Numbered from the stretch's first letter, positions 1 through 5,772 are shown. The stretch: DNA of 8,734 nucleotides from Perlabentimonas sp034006965 (GCA_034006965.1 JAVERU010000129.1:1-8734), one strand, 5' to 3'. Numbers and translations are program-made. The notes: generated by a model not told the origin, from the letters alone.

Positions 1-454
1 TTCCATCATCAAACGAAAACGATGTGGTTTGCGACTCGAAGCTAGTTAGGCGAGGAATTTCTCCCAGAAAGTATGCGCCATCGAAAAGTTCGTATGGCTT
101 GGCCGATGTTATAAGATTAAACCGAGCGGCAACCTCCTCCCTACCCTGGTTTAACCCAATGTAGTGCCTGCTATTCTTTCCATACCGCTTCACAAAGCAA
201 CCGGGATGGCAAATCAAGTTACCCCCCTGTAGATTTTTTAGGCCATCACCATGGTCGTAGTGGCCATGGCTTAGCACAATAAAATCGGCATTTTCTGGCT
301 TAATTCCCAGTTCGTGCCCATTAGTCAGAAACAAATCGGTTTGGGCAGCATCAAAAAGTATTGATTTGCCATTATGCTCAATAAAGTACGAAAGGCCAAA
401 CTCGGCCTTGGTATTTAAACCGGGCGTATTATCTACAAGAGCTGTAATTTTCAT
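1..454 (-). CDS. MBL-fold metallo-hydrolase, COG1237-like (partial, C-terminus outside window)
   Basis: The first 151 residues of a metallo-beta-lactamase-fold protein are visible, reading from ATG at 454 to the window edge with no stop. The start matches the family: MKITALVDNTPG, then an AEFGLSYFIE strand, ILFDAAQTD, and the metal-binding motif HGHYDH at residues 63-68 within LSHGHYDHGDGL. A CHPGCF segment follows at 82-87. This pattern fits the COG1237 group, often labelled '7,8-dihydropterin-6-yl-methyl-4-(ribofuranosyl)aminobenzene-phosphate synthase'. That name comes from archaeal pterin work and is over-propagated in bacteria, so only a metal-dependent hydrolase is claimed here. The absence of a signal peptide suggests a cytoplasmic protein. 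It lies 49 bases downstream of the TPR-like gene, probably in the same transcript. No Shine-Dalgarno sequence is seen. The remaining metal ligands are outside the window. Confidence 0.85.
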   Translation of the reverse strand, partial: MKITALVDNTPGLNTKAEFGLSYFIEHNGKSILFDAAQTDLFLTNGHELGIKPENADFIVLSHGHYDHGDGLKNLQGGNLICHPGCFVKRYGKNSRHYIGLNQGREEVAARFNLITSAKPYELFDGAYFLGEIPRLTSFESQTTSFSFDDG

Positions 455-503
455 GGCCACTGATTTTGATGTTACCGCTGCGCTTAAGCCTAGCAATTAA
501 ACC

Positions 504-719
504 CTATTCAAACCAAGGATCCATATCAAGATTTGTGGCTCCGTAAATATCGCGAATATGGTACTGGTTTATCTTTTGTACCTGCTCTAGCAATACCTTG
601 GCCTGTATATTCTCGCTGTCGTTCTGCAAAACGTTCTGTAGAACGTTAATTGCCTCGCTAAAATTTTGCTCGCTAATAAGCTTATTTACCTTGTCCTTAA
701 AATCGATAGCTGAATTCAC
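504..719 (-). CDS. Small TPR-like protein, 71 aa, GTG start
   Basis: This is a 71-residue soluble protein of unknown function. Residues about 8-48 have the spacing of one tetratricopeptide-type helical pair (KLISEQNFSEAINVLQNVLQNDSENIQA), the usual degenerate TPR pattern with A, A and P/N-type turn positions. The tail is acidic and aromatic (NLDMDPWFE) and could be a conserved docking end. Translation must begin at GTG 719 or later, because an in-frame TAA lies four codons upstream and there is no internal ATG. No close Shine-Dalgarno sequence is present: GGGGAG lies about 26 bases upstream, too far to count. It sits between the uracil-DNA glycosylase and the MBL hydrolase on the same strand. 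A single TPR hairpin is too small to act as a scaffold, so it may bind a partner peptide. That it is a real gene is likely from its composition and co-orientation. Its function is unknown. Confidence 0.7.
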   Translation of the reverse strand: MNSAIDFKDKVNKLISEQNFSEAINVLQNVLQNDSENIQAKVLLEQVQKINQYHIRDIYGATNLDMDPWFE

Positions 720-818
720 TTGATCGTTTTATTAAAAAGTTAATACTCCCCATTAAGCTAATATTGCTCCTTCTTCAATTGGTAACCAAGTGGCAAAACG
801 CCAAATTTCTAACAATGT

Positions 819-1421
819 TTAATTGCTATACGTAATCCGACTTATGATTGACATCAATAGCTCGCGGTATTTCCGCACCACCTCTTTGTAATCGTCCCAA
901 GTAGGCCTTTTTAAAGCAGGATTACGTAATAGCGCAGCAGGATGAAAGACCTGCATGGCCAGTCTGCCATTAACTGATATCCACTTGCCCCTATCGCGGG
1001 TAATTCGATAGGTATTCCCAGCCATATACTTCAACGAGGTTGCCCCAAGGAGTATTAAAATCTTTGGGTCAATAATTTCAATCTGTTTTAACAAGTAGGG
1101 CATGCATATCTCCGCTTCGTTCAGGGTTGGCACACGGTTTTCGGGTGGATGACATTTAACAATATTGCTGATATAAAGGTGCTCGGTTCTACTGAACCCA
1201 CATGCAGCCAAAATTTTATCGAGCAGCTGTCCCGATTTCCCCACAAAGGGCCTTCCCTGTATATCCTCATCGTAACCCGGCGCCTCACCAACAACCATAA
1301 TACTAGCCCGAGGATTTCCCTCACCAAAAATTACCTGCCTACGCGTATACGCTAAGCTGCAATTTGTACACTTCAGCACTTGATCCTTTAGCTCATTTAG
1401 CGACTGGTTCATTGCAAGCAT
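819..1421 (-). CDS. Uracil-DNA glycosylase, family 4 (Fe-S type)
   Basis: This DNA-repair enzyme removes uracil from DNA, starting base-excision repair of deaminated cytosine. At 200 residues it has the family's usual length. The four [4Fe-4S] ligands are visible: C18 and C21 (CTNC), C90 (KCHPPENRVP) and C106 (EAEICMPYL). The catalytic motif A reads GEAPGYDED at 45-53, followed by GRPFVGKSGQLLD. The base-binding motif is HPAALLRNP at 160-168. A KRRIH insertion, the mark of UdgX, is absent, so family 4 is preferred. The start at ATG 1421 is chosen because GGAG sits six bases upstream; a second ATG at 1412 is possible but is 15 bases from that GGAG. It is probably the first gene of a transcript continuing into the TPR-like and MBL genes. 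No gene symbol is assigned because family 4 members have no settled bacterial name. Confidence 0.95.
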   Translation of the reverse strand: MLAMNQSLNELKDQVLKCTNCSLAYTRRQVIFGEGNPRASIMVVGEAPGYDEDIQGRPFVGKSGQLLDKILAACGFSRTEHLYISNIVKCHPPENRVPTLNEAEICMPYLLKQIEIIDPKILILLGATSLKYMAGNTYRITRDRGKWISVNGRLAMQVFHPAALLRNPALKRPTWDDYKEVVRKYRELLMSIISRITYSN

Positions 1422-1427
1422 TTATAA

Positions 1428-1431
1428 CTCC
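1428..1431 (-). promoter_or_regulatory. Ribosome binding site (GGAG) of the uracil-DNA glycosylase gene
   Basis: The minus strand reads TTGGAGTTATAAATG, with GGAG six bases before ATG 1421. This supports the upstream of the two candidate start codons (1421 rather than 1412). It is notable because most genes in the window lack a recognisable Shine-Dalgarno sequence. Confidence 0.55.
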
Positions 1432-1572
1432 AATACTTAAAAGTGAATATGGCATTAAGATTCGGTTAGCATAGCTAGTGAAAGAGCAAAATCCTAGTGA
1501 GTTCAATGTTCGTTGATATAAGACTCCAGAAAATAAGGTAATAAGGTTGGATATCTTTGGCTTCGCCCTGTT

Positions 1573-1639
1573 TTACTAAGGTTTAAGAAACCAAAATAAG
1601 GTTTATAAACCACAAGAAACCTTAAACTAACCTTAGTAA
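1573..1639. repeat. Inverted repeat with internal GGTTT/AAACC palindromes
   Basis: The outer arms TTACTAAGGTT (1573-1583) and AACCTTAGTAA (1629-1639) are perfect 11-base inverted copies. Inside lie GGTTTAAGAAACC (1580-1592), with 5-bp arms and a 3-base centre, and the perfect 12-base palindrome GGTTTATAAACC (1600-1611). A further AAGAAACCTT copy follows at about 1614-1623. Repeated near-identical small palindromes can be protein-binding sites or decayed mobile-element ends; the sequence alone does not decide which. The repeat ends exactly where the next inverted repeat begins. Confidence 0.6.
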
Positions 1640-1763
1640 TAGAAACTGTTTAAGTTTAAATTAGCACTTTGATTTTCAGTTGCCACGGGCCTGCTTGCCT
1701 ACTGCAAGCAGGCCCATGGCAATTAGCAAAATGTTTATAGGAATAAAATTTAAACAGTTTCTA
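1640..1763. repeat. Nested inverted repeat with a GC-rich central hairpin; possible MITE or REP-like element
   Basis: The outer arms TAGAAACTGTTTAA (1640-1653) and TTAAACAGTTTCTA (1750-1763) are perfect 14-base inverted copies. At the centre is a strong hairpin: TTGCCACGGGCCTGCTTGC (1680-1698), a 5-base loop CTACT, and GCAAGCAGGCCCATGGCAA (1704-1722), with 18 of 19 positions paired. The single odd position is a G-U pair in minus-strand RNA and a C-A mismatch in plus-strand RNA. The two halves are nearly equal in length (about 45 bases on each side), so the whole 124 bp is close to symmetrical. The ends read TA...TA, compatible with a TA target duplication as left by IS630/Tc1-type elements, though a palindrome ending in TA would look the same. 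The core is much more GC-rich than its surroundings. No transposase is present. Confidence 0.6.
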
Positions 1764-1876
1764 AAAACATTAATCACAATTATCAAACTTATTCGCTTAT
1801 TTTTAAAGGAGATGCATGATTATTCCTTATGTCGAACTCACGTTAATAAACAACCTATTTTGAAGATTAGTAATGA

Positions 1877-1934
1877 TAAAAGGGGAGTACCTTTTACATC
1901 AATAATATTGATGCTCCATAGTACTCCCATTTTA
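1877..1934 (-). terminator. Probable rho-independent (possibly bidirectional) terminator hairpin
   Basis: The arms TAAAAGGGGAGTAC (1877-1890) and GTACTCCCATTTTA (1921-1934) pair at 13 of 14 positions, and the loop contains a second perfect inverted repeat, CATCAATA-A-TATTGATG (1897-1913). Read on the minus strand, the stem ends in GGTACTCCCC followed by TTTTAT, a short U-tract. It lies 106 bases beyond the mrp-like stop at 2040, a reasonable place for the end of the long operon. The A-run on one side and T-run on the other would also allow function in the opposite direction. The short, interrupted U-tract and 30-base loop make this less than certain; a small mobile palindrome is the alternative. 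Confidence 0.45.
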
Positions 1935-2039
1935 AACATCTAACCCTATAAGCCTATACTAAAAAACTAATAAGAGGTAAAAGCTAACAAGCTAAGGCTC
2001 AACAAAAACATTAGCTGGCACAATAGACTCGCAGTTTAA

Positions 2040-2840
2040 CTATACCTTAACCTTTTCGATTAGGCTTTCCACAATCTTATCAAAGGCATCAACGGCTACC
2101 TTATCACTTTGGCTATAAACGCTAAGGCCTTTGTCAGCTGCCTCGCCCACCTCGGCAATAAGGGGAATTTGGCCAAGCAATGGCACCCTTAGCTCTTCGG
2201 CTAAACGATTGCCCCCACCCTCTCCAAATATAAAGTATTTCTCGCCGGGATGGGGTTTTGGTGTAAACCACGACATATTCTCAACCACACCCAGAATTGG
2301 CACCGTTAAGTCCTTATTATTGAATAGCGATGCTGCCTTGCGGGCATCGTTAAGCGCAATCTCCTGTGGTGTGGTTACAATTATTGCACCTTTAATCACC
2401 AATTTCTGTACGGTAGTTAGCTCAATATCACTTGTTCCCGGAGGGAAATCGATAATCATATAATCAATATCGCCCCACTGGGTATTCTCCAGCAGCTGGG
2501 TCATGGCGTTGGCAGCCATTGGCCCACGCCAAATTAAACCTTGATTGGTTTTAACAAAAAAGCCAATGGACATGATTTTAACCCCAAATTTTTCGATTGG
2601 GAACATCATATCCTTTTCGCTATCATTTAAAACCTCGGGCTGGGCACCCTCAACCCCAAACATACGAGGGATTGAGGGGCCAAAGATATCGGCATCTACC
2701 AAGGCAACTTTAAACCCTTGGCGAACAAGGGCAATGGCCAAATTGGCCGATACGGTTGATTTGCCCACACCGCCCTTACCCGAGGCAACGGCAATAGTAT
2801 TTTTTACTGTGGGTAGATTGATTTTCTCGAAGACTGGCAT
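2040..2840 (-). CDS. Mrp/NBP35-family P-loop ATPase, short form without cysteines
   Basis: This is a cytoplasmic P-loop ATPase of the Mrp/ApbC family, whose members carry or hand over Fe-S clusters. Visible motifs are the deviant Walker A GKGGVGKST (21-29), the switch I region DADIFGPSIPRMFG (49-62), Walker B/switch II DFPPGTSD (131-138), and ENMSWF (187-192). At 266 residues it lacks the N-terminal MIP18/DUF59 domain of typical longer Mrp proteins and begins almost directly at the ATPase fold. The C-terminal CxxC that bridges a cluster in E. coli or Salmonella ApbC is replaced by TPKPHPGEKYFIFG (193-206), and the protein contains no cysteine at all. From memory, Bacteroidota Mrp proteins commonly read WFTP here, so this may be typical of the lineage. 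It is the last gene of the operon, four bases after the disulfide reductase. The family call is secure; an Fe-S carrier role is doubtful. Confidence 0.93.
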   Translation of the reverse strand: MPVFEKINLPTVKNTIAVASGKGGVGKSTVSANLAIALVRQGFKVALVDADIFGPSIPRMFGVEGAQPEVLNDSEKDMMFPIEKFGVKIMSIGFFVKTNQGLIWRGPMAANAMTQLLENTQWGDIDYMIIDFPPGTSDIELTTVQKLVIKGAIIVTTPQEIALNDARKAASLFNNKDLTVPILGVVENMSWFTPKPHPGEKYFIFGEGGGNRLAEELRVPLLGQIPLIAEVGEAADKGLSVYSQSDKVAVDAFDKIVESLIEKVKV

Positions 2841-2844
2841 ATAA

Positions 2845-4212
2845 CTATACTCCTCTCATTAGTTTTAACATTTTGATGGCAATTTGCTCAGCAGCCTTAA
2901 TCAGCGGATACGCAGCAGGCGAAGCGGTTAAGCATGGGTGAGTTCCAATCTGCATGGTAAGCAGCGAGTTTACCGACATCCGATTTTGAATTGCCAAACC
3001 AATAACGTTGGTTAGCTCACCGGCTTCGCTTCCACCAAACACCTCACCACCGATAATAACACCCGAATTTTTGGCTGCAATAAGTTTTACAATCTGCTTA
3101 TGAGCAGATGGAAGATTTCCAGGATGACGGTTCACCCCTTCGAACACGCCAACCAACGATTCTATTCCCTCATCTTTTGCTCTCTGCTCGGTAAGGCCCG
3201 CCGTACCAAAACCGGTTCCATTGAGAGCCGTTGAGTAAATTGCAATGGTTCCGCTAAAGGTTTTCACCACGTGTAGGTTGAACAGGTTCATCCCAGCAAT
3301 ACGAGCCTCGGCACAAGCAGTTGACGCAAGCATTGTGGCGACACGTTGGCGGGTAACAAAATCGCGTTTTTGTGCACAATCGCCAATGGCAAATACGTCG
3401 CGGGTATGGCTACGCATATACTCATCTACCGCAATATAACCGCCCTCATCAATTTGAATACCTGACGCCTTGGCCAGCTCAGTATTGGGGCGATATCCCA
3501 TAGATAAAACCACTGCATCCATAGGCATTTTCGTCCCGTTCTCGAGCTCAATCTCCTCAACCTTACCATTACCTATCACACGCTTGATGCCTGTTCCAGC
3601 AATCACGTTAACACCACGTTCGGTAAGCATTGCGTGAATTTTCTCAGCAAAATCTGCATCGAAAGCAAGGTTTAGGATATGGGGTAACTTCTCTATTAAG
3701 GTAACGTTGTAACCATGCTTTCTAAGCTCGTCGGACAGCTCAACGCCAATAAACCCAGCGCCAATTACGGCGATATTTTTAAGTGATCCTATTTTTTCTT
3801 GTATTCCATCGAGATACTGCCTATCCTTAGGAATCACAAATACATTATCCAAATCGCGACCATCCAACCACTTTGGTTTTACTGGAATTGAACCAGTAGC
3901 TACAACCAGCTTTTGGTAGCTAATCTGCTCTCCGCTGACGAACGTAACAACCTTTTTCTCTGTGTCAATGGCTGTGGCTTCATCAACAATCGATTCAACC
4001 CCATTCTTCTCCATCATAACATCAACGGGCATTAGGTTTTTTTCACTATTTTCCAAAGTGCCAAAGATATAGGGTATACCACAGGGGACCATTACATCTT
4101 TTTGCTTTTTTACAAGGATAAAATTTTTCTCAGGCCAATGAGCCTTACCGGTTACAGCAGCCACCATGCCTGCAGCGCTACCACCAATAATTAAAACGTC
4201 TGTACTTTTCAT
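2845..4212 (-). CDS. FAD-dependent NADH:disulfide reductase (CoA-disulfide/persulfide reductase-like)
   Basis: This is a cytoplasmic flavoprotein of the single-cysteine pyridine nucleotide-disulfide oxidoreductase family, which includes CoA-disulfide reductase, NADH oxidase and NADH-dependent persulfide/polysulfide reductases. Domains in order: FAD-binding GGSAAG (10-15), redox-active C44 in VPCGIPY, an ATG fingerprint (105-107), NAD-binding GAGFIG (151-156) with acidic E174 at the end of the second strand (favouring NADH over NADPH), FAD-binding DVFAIGDC (272-279), then a dimerisation domain ending in GTHPCLTASP (423-432) with a second cysteine, C427. The 455-residue length fits the core enzyme with no C-terminal rhodanese domain. 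The substrate cannot be fixed from sequence: CoA-disulfide, persulfide, polysulfide and O2 are all possible. A 46-base gap before this gene, with no clear Shine-Dalgarno sequence or promoter, is the largest in the operon. Confidence 0.93.
   Translation of the reverse strand: MKSTDVLIIGGSAAGMVAAVTGKAHWPEKNFILVKKQKDVMVPCGIPYIFGTLENSEKNLMPVDVMMEKNGVESIVDEATAIDTEKKVVTFVSGEQISYQKLVVATGSIPVKPKWLDGRDLDNVFVIPKDRQYLDGIQEKIGSLKNIAVIGAGFIGVELSDELRKHGYNVTLIEKLPHILNLAFDADFAEKIHAMLTERGVNVIAGTGIKRVIGNGKVEEIELENGTKMPMDAVVLSMGYRPNTELAKASGIQIDEGGYIAVDEYMRSHTRDVFAIGDCAQKRDFVTRQRVATMLASTACAEARIAGMNLFNLHVVKTFSGTIAIYSTALNGTGFGTAGLTEQRAKDEGIESLVGVFEGVNRHPGNLPSAHKQIVKLIAAKNSGVIIGGEVFGGSEAGELTNVIGLAIQNRMSVNSLLTMQIGTHPCLTASPAAYPLIKAAEQIAIKMLKLMRGV
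2850..2856 (-). promoter_or_regulatory. Ribosome binding site (AGAGGAG) of the mrp-like gene
   Basis: The minus strand reads AGAGGAG, nine bases before ATG 2840. The site lies within the last codons of the upstream disulfide reductase gene (stop at 2847-2845), which implies translational coupling and supports this start for the short Mrp form. Confidence 0.5.
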
Positions 4213-4258
4213 AAGAGGGAAATTTGTAGTTTGATTAATAGGTGAAAATGATTAAAAA

Positions 4259-4636
4259 TTAAAAGTTCTTTATTTCGAAAATATTGCAATTTGAATCGCT
4301 AATAAAATAGGTTGTTCCGGCCTTGCCATTACGATTATGAACTCGATAGCCTTTTTGCAAAGCACTATTTGCTATGGCTTGGGCATTGCTCACCGCAATA
4401 CAGCTGTGGTTGTAGATGGGCAGTCGCTGGTTATTGGAGATAAAAAGTTCCAAATTAACTTCACCGCAATCGCCCTGAACAATTTCAACCGGACTATCAA
4501 TTCCAAAAATACCGAGCGACTCTTCTGCCGACAGGGCAAATGAACGCTCAACTTTAAAACCCAGAATATCCTCGTAAAAAGGTTTTACATCTTTTTGTAA
4601 AACCTGCAAACCTGCGTGCATAAATTTTATATTCAT
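4259..4636 (-). CDS. VOC-superfamily (glyoxalase/bleomycin-resistance fold) metalloprotein
   Basis: This small cytoplasmic protein of 125 residues shows the two-module vicinal-oxygen-chelate fold. Module one is MHAGLQVLQKDVKPFYEDILGFKVE (6-30) through VNLELFI (60-66). Module two is NHSCIAV (76-82), then KGYRVHNR, TTYFISDSNCNIFEI (108-122). The four expected metal positions are all filled: H7, E63, H77 and E121, the H/E/H/E set seen in glyoxalase I-like enzymes. That makes catalysis plausible. Methylmalonyl-CoA epimerase was considered because of the neighbouring corrinoid gene, but that enzyme has glutamine at the second position and different flanking sequence. Glyoxalase I, a thiol-transferase-like enzyme or a dioxygenase remain open. 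Only two bases separate it from the adenosyltransferase stop, so it is translated from the same message. Confidence 0.85.
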   Translation of the reverse strand: MNIKFMHAGLQVLQKDVKPFYEDILGFKVERSFALSAEESLGIFGIDSPVEIVQGDCGEVNLELFISNNQRLPIYNHSCIAVSNAQAIANSALQKGYRVHNRNGKAGTTYFISDSNCNIFEIKNF

Positions 4637-4638
4637 AG

Positions 4639-5157
4639 CTAAAATTCTATTCCTTTACGTGCTTCAACACCATTATTGTAGTAATGCTTCACCTCCTCCA
4701 TTTGGGTAACCAAATCGGCAAAATCAACCAGCTCATTGGGTGCATAGCGACCGGTAAGCACAATTTCCATAGTTTCGGGTTTTGTTTTTAGGATTGATAA
4801 AACCTCATCAACATTAAAAAGTTTGTAGTACAAGGCGATGCAAATCTCGTCGAGAATTACCAAATCGAATACGTTCTCCTCAATAACTAGCTTCACTGCA
4901 TCGAGCCCTTTTCGGGCCGCATCAATATCCTTTGGGGTTGGCTCATTCTTAATGAAACAATCGAGCCCAAACTGCCTGATCTCAATCTCGGGGAAGCGCT
5001 TTAGCGCATCGAGTTCGGCATAGTGCATTCCCTTTACAAACTGGCCAATATAAACACGCTTGCCAGCACCTACTGCCCTAATGGCCAAACCAATGGCAGC
5101 AGTGGTTTTGCCCTTACCATTACCGGTGTATAGCTGTATGTATCCTCTTTCGTCCAT
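4639..5157 (-). CDS. cobO: Corrinoid adenosyltransferase, BtuR/CobO/CobP (CobA) family
   Basis: This enzyme transfers the 5'-deoxyadenosyl group of ATP to cob(I)alamin or cob(I)yrinic acid a,c-diamide, forming the Co-C bond of adenosylcobalamin. Motifs: the inverted-type P-loop GNGKGKTT (12-19), QFVKG (39-43), VILDE (100-104), LTGR (134-137) and the C-terminal signature GVEARKGIEF (163-172). At 172 residues it lacks the roughly 24-residue N-terminal extension of the enterobacterial enzyme, starting at the equivalent of its DERG. The lower-face corrinoid loop reads GLDCFIKNEP (64-73), so the Phe and Trp that displace the lower ligand in Salmonella CobA are not at the aligned positions; this may be normal for anaerobe homologues. 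No other cobalamin genes are in view, so a salvage or repair role is as likely as a de novo one. It lies six bases after the DUF169 gene. Confidence 0.93.
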   Translation of the reverse strand: MDERGYIQLYTGNGKGKTTAAIGLAIRAVGAGKRVYIGQFVKGMHYAELDALKRFPEIEIRQFGLDCFIKNEPTPKDIDAARKGLDAVKLVIEENVFDLVILDEICIALYYKLFNVDEVLSILKTKPETMEIVLTGRYAPNELVDFADLVTQMEEVKHYYNNGVEARKGIEF

Positions 5158-5163
5158 ATCTAT

Positions 5164-5772
5164 CTAGCTAAACATTTGCAACGCCTGGCTATAGGGTAAA
5201 CCCACAACCAGCTGATTATCCTTTAGCCCTCCATAGTTTCGCGATTCGGGACAGCCAAACGAGATGCTCATATTGGCCGATTTGAACGTGCTGATAAAAA
5301 TATTTCCGCAAATTGAAAGGAATGTAAAGGGCTTTACAACGGGAAATTCATTGGTTTTAAGCGTATAGTCCCTCATCAGATTCATCACCTGCACAGGACT
5401 TAGGTACATTATGTATAGATCGGGTCGTATATCCATCTCCATCCGCTGATCAATGCCCATGAGAATATTGTGAATTGGGGTATTCATCCGAGGTATGTCA
5501 ACAAGTGCCTTTTTAACCGTTTGCATTGCAATATCGCTTTCGGCTGCTATGTGCTTAATCAAATCCTTGTCGTCCATAAGTAACCCCATACTACGCTTAG
5601 CACCGTGGCAAACAAGGTTCTTGGGATCGAACAACAGGGGTGTTTTAAAGGCATCATTTACAGCCTCGCAAAACCTTATGGGTTTTACGGGAGAATAGAA
5701 ATTATCCTCGTTGTAATTCACCTTAAGGCCTAAACATTTGGGCCCATACATTTTTTTCAGTTCAGATATCAT
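5164..5772 (-). CDS. DUF169 family protein (function unknown)
   Basis: This is a 202-residue soluble protein of the DUF169/COG2043 family, which occurs mainly in archaea and anaerobic bacteria and has no established biochemical role. Family hallmarks seen here are CHGAKRSMGL (55-64), a central YLSPVQVMNLM (123-133), SICGNIF (153-159), SFGCPESRNYGG (171-182) and a closing LVVGLPY (188-194). Five cysteines are present (13, 35, 55, 155, 174); C55, C155 and C174 lie in the most family-like blocks and could bind a metal or cluster, which is inference only. No signal peptide or membrane segment is seen. The start overlaps the stop of the membrane-protein gene by one base (TAATG), a sign of translational coupling. 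Placement directly before the corrinoid adenosyltransferase suggests, but does not show, a link to a corrinoid or other low-potential cofactor. Confidence 0.85.
   Translation of the reverse strand: MISELKKMYGPKCLGLKVNYNEDNFYSPVKPIRFCEAVNDAFKTPLLFDPKNLVCHGAKRSMGLLMDDKDLIKHIAAESDIAMQTVKKALVDIPRMNTPIHNILMGIDQRMEMDIRPDLYIMYLSPVQVMNLMRDYTLKTNEFPVVKPFTFLSICGNIFISTFKSANMSISFGCPESRNYGGLKDNQLVVGLPYSQALQMFS

Larger units (their letters stand above)
1422..2039. other. 618-base non-coding, structured intergenic region
   Basis: No gene is supported here on either strand. The region separates the end of the mrp-like gene (stop at 2040) from the start of the uracil-DNA glycosylase (1421), so it should hold the terminator of the right-hand operon and the promoter of the left-hand unit. 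Its left part (1432-1572) and the stretch 1764-1876 are AT-rich and featureless to the eye. Between them lie the inverted repeats listed separately (1573-1639, 1640-1763, 1877-1934). Near the right end, AGCTAA at 1990-1995 and TTAGCT at 2011-2016 form a weak 6-bp inverted repeat. On the minus strand TAAGTTTG (1791-1784) matches the Bacteroidota -7 element TAnnTTTG, but no TTTG sits at the proper distance upstream, so no promoter is called. Confidence 0.75.

Noticed and set aside
819..1421. Uracil-DNA glycosylase as UdgX (DNA-crosslinking type).
   Set aside because: The KRRIH insertion that defines UdgX is absent.
1552..1559. Plus-strand TATCTTTG matching the Bacteroidota -7 promoter element TAnnTTTG.
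   Set aside because: No TTTG lies at the expected upstream distance and no plus-strand gene lies downstream.
1784..1791. Minus-strand TAAGTTTG as the promoter of the uracil-DNA glycosylase unit.
   Set aside because: The -33 element is missing and the 5' leader would be about 350 bases; it is kept as a note only.
1805..1863. Plus-strand 15-codon reading frame (ATG 1816, stop TGA 1861) preceded by AAAGGAG four bases upstream.
   Set aside because: The Shine-Dalgarno match is good, but the frame is very short, no plus-strand gene follows it and no promoter is seen. Chance is the simplest explanation.
1680..1943. Plus-strand 87-codon open frame in the intergenic region.
   Set aside because: It runs through both hairpins, has no recognisable protein character and no Shine-Dalgarno sequence; the palindromes account for the sequence.
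1990..2016. AGCTAA/TTAGCT inverted repeat just after the mrp-like stop as a terminator.
   Set aside because: It has only six AT-rich pairs, a 15-base loop and no adjacent U-tract; the hairpin at 1877-1934 is a better candidate.
4259..4636. VOC protein as methylmalonyl-CoA epimerase, suggested by the neighbouring corrinoid enzyme.
   Set aside because: The second metal position is Glu63 where the epimerase has Gln, and the flanking motifs do not match.
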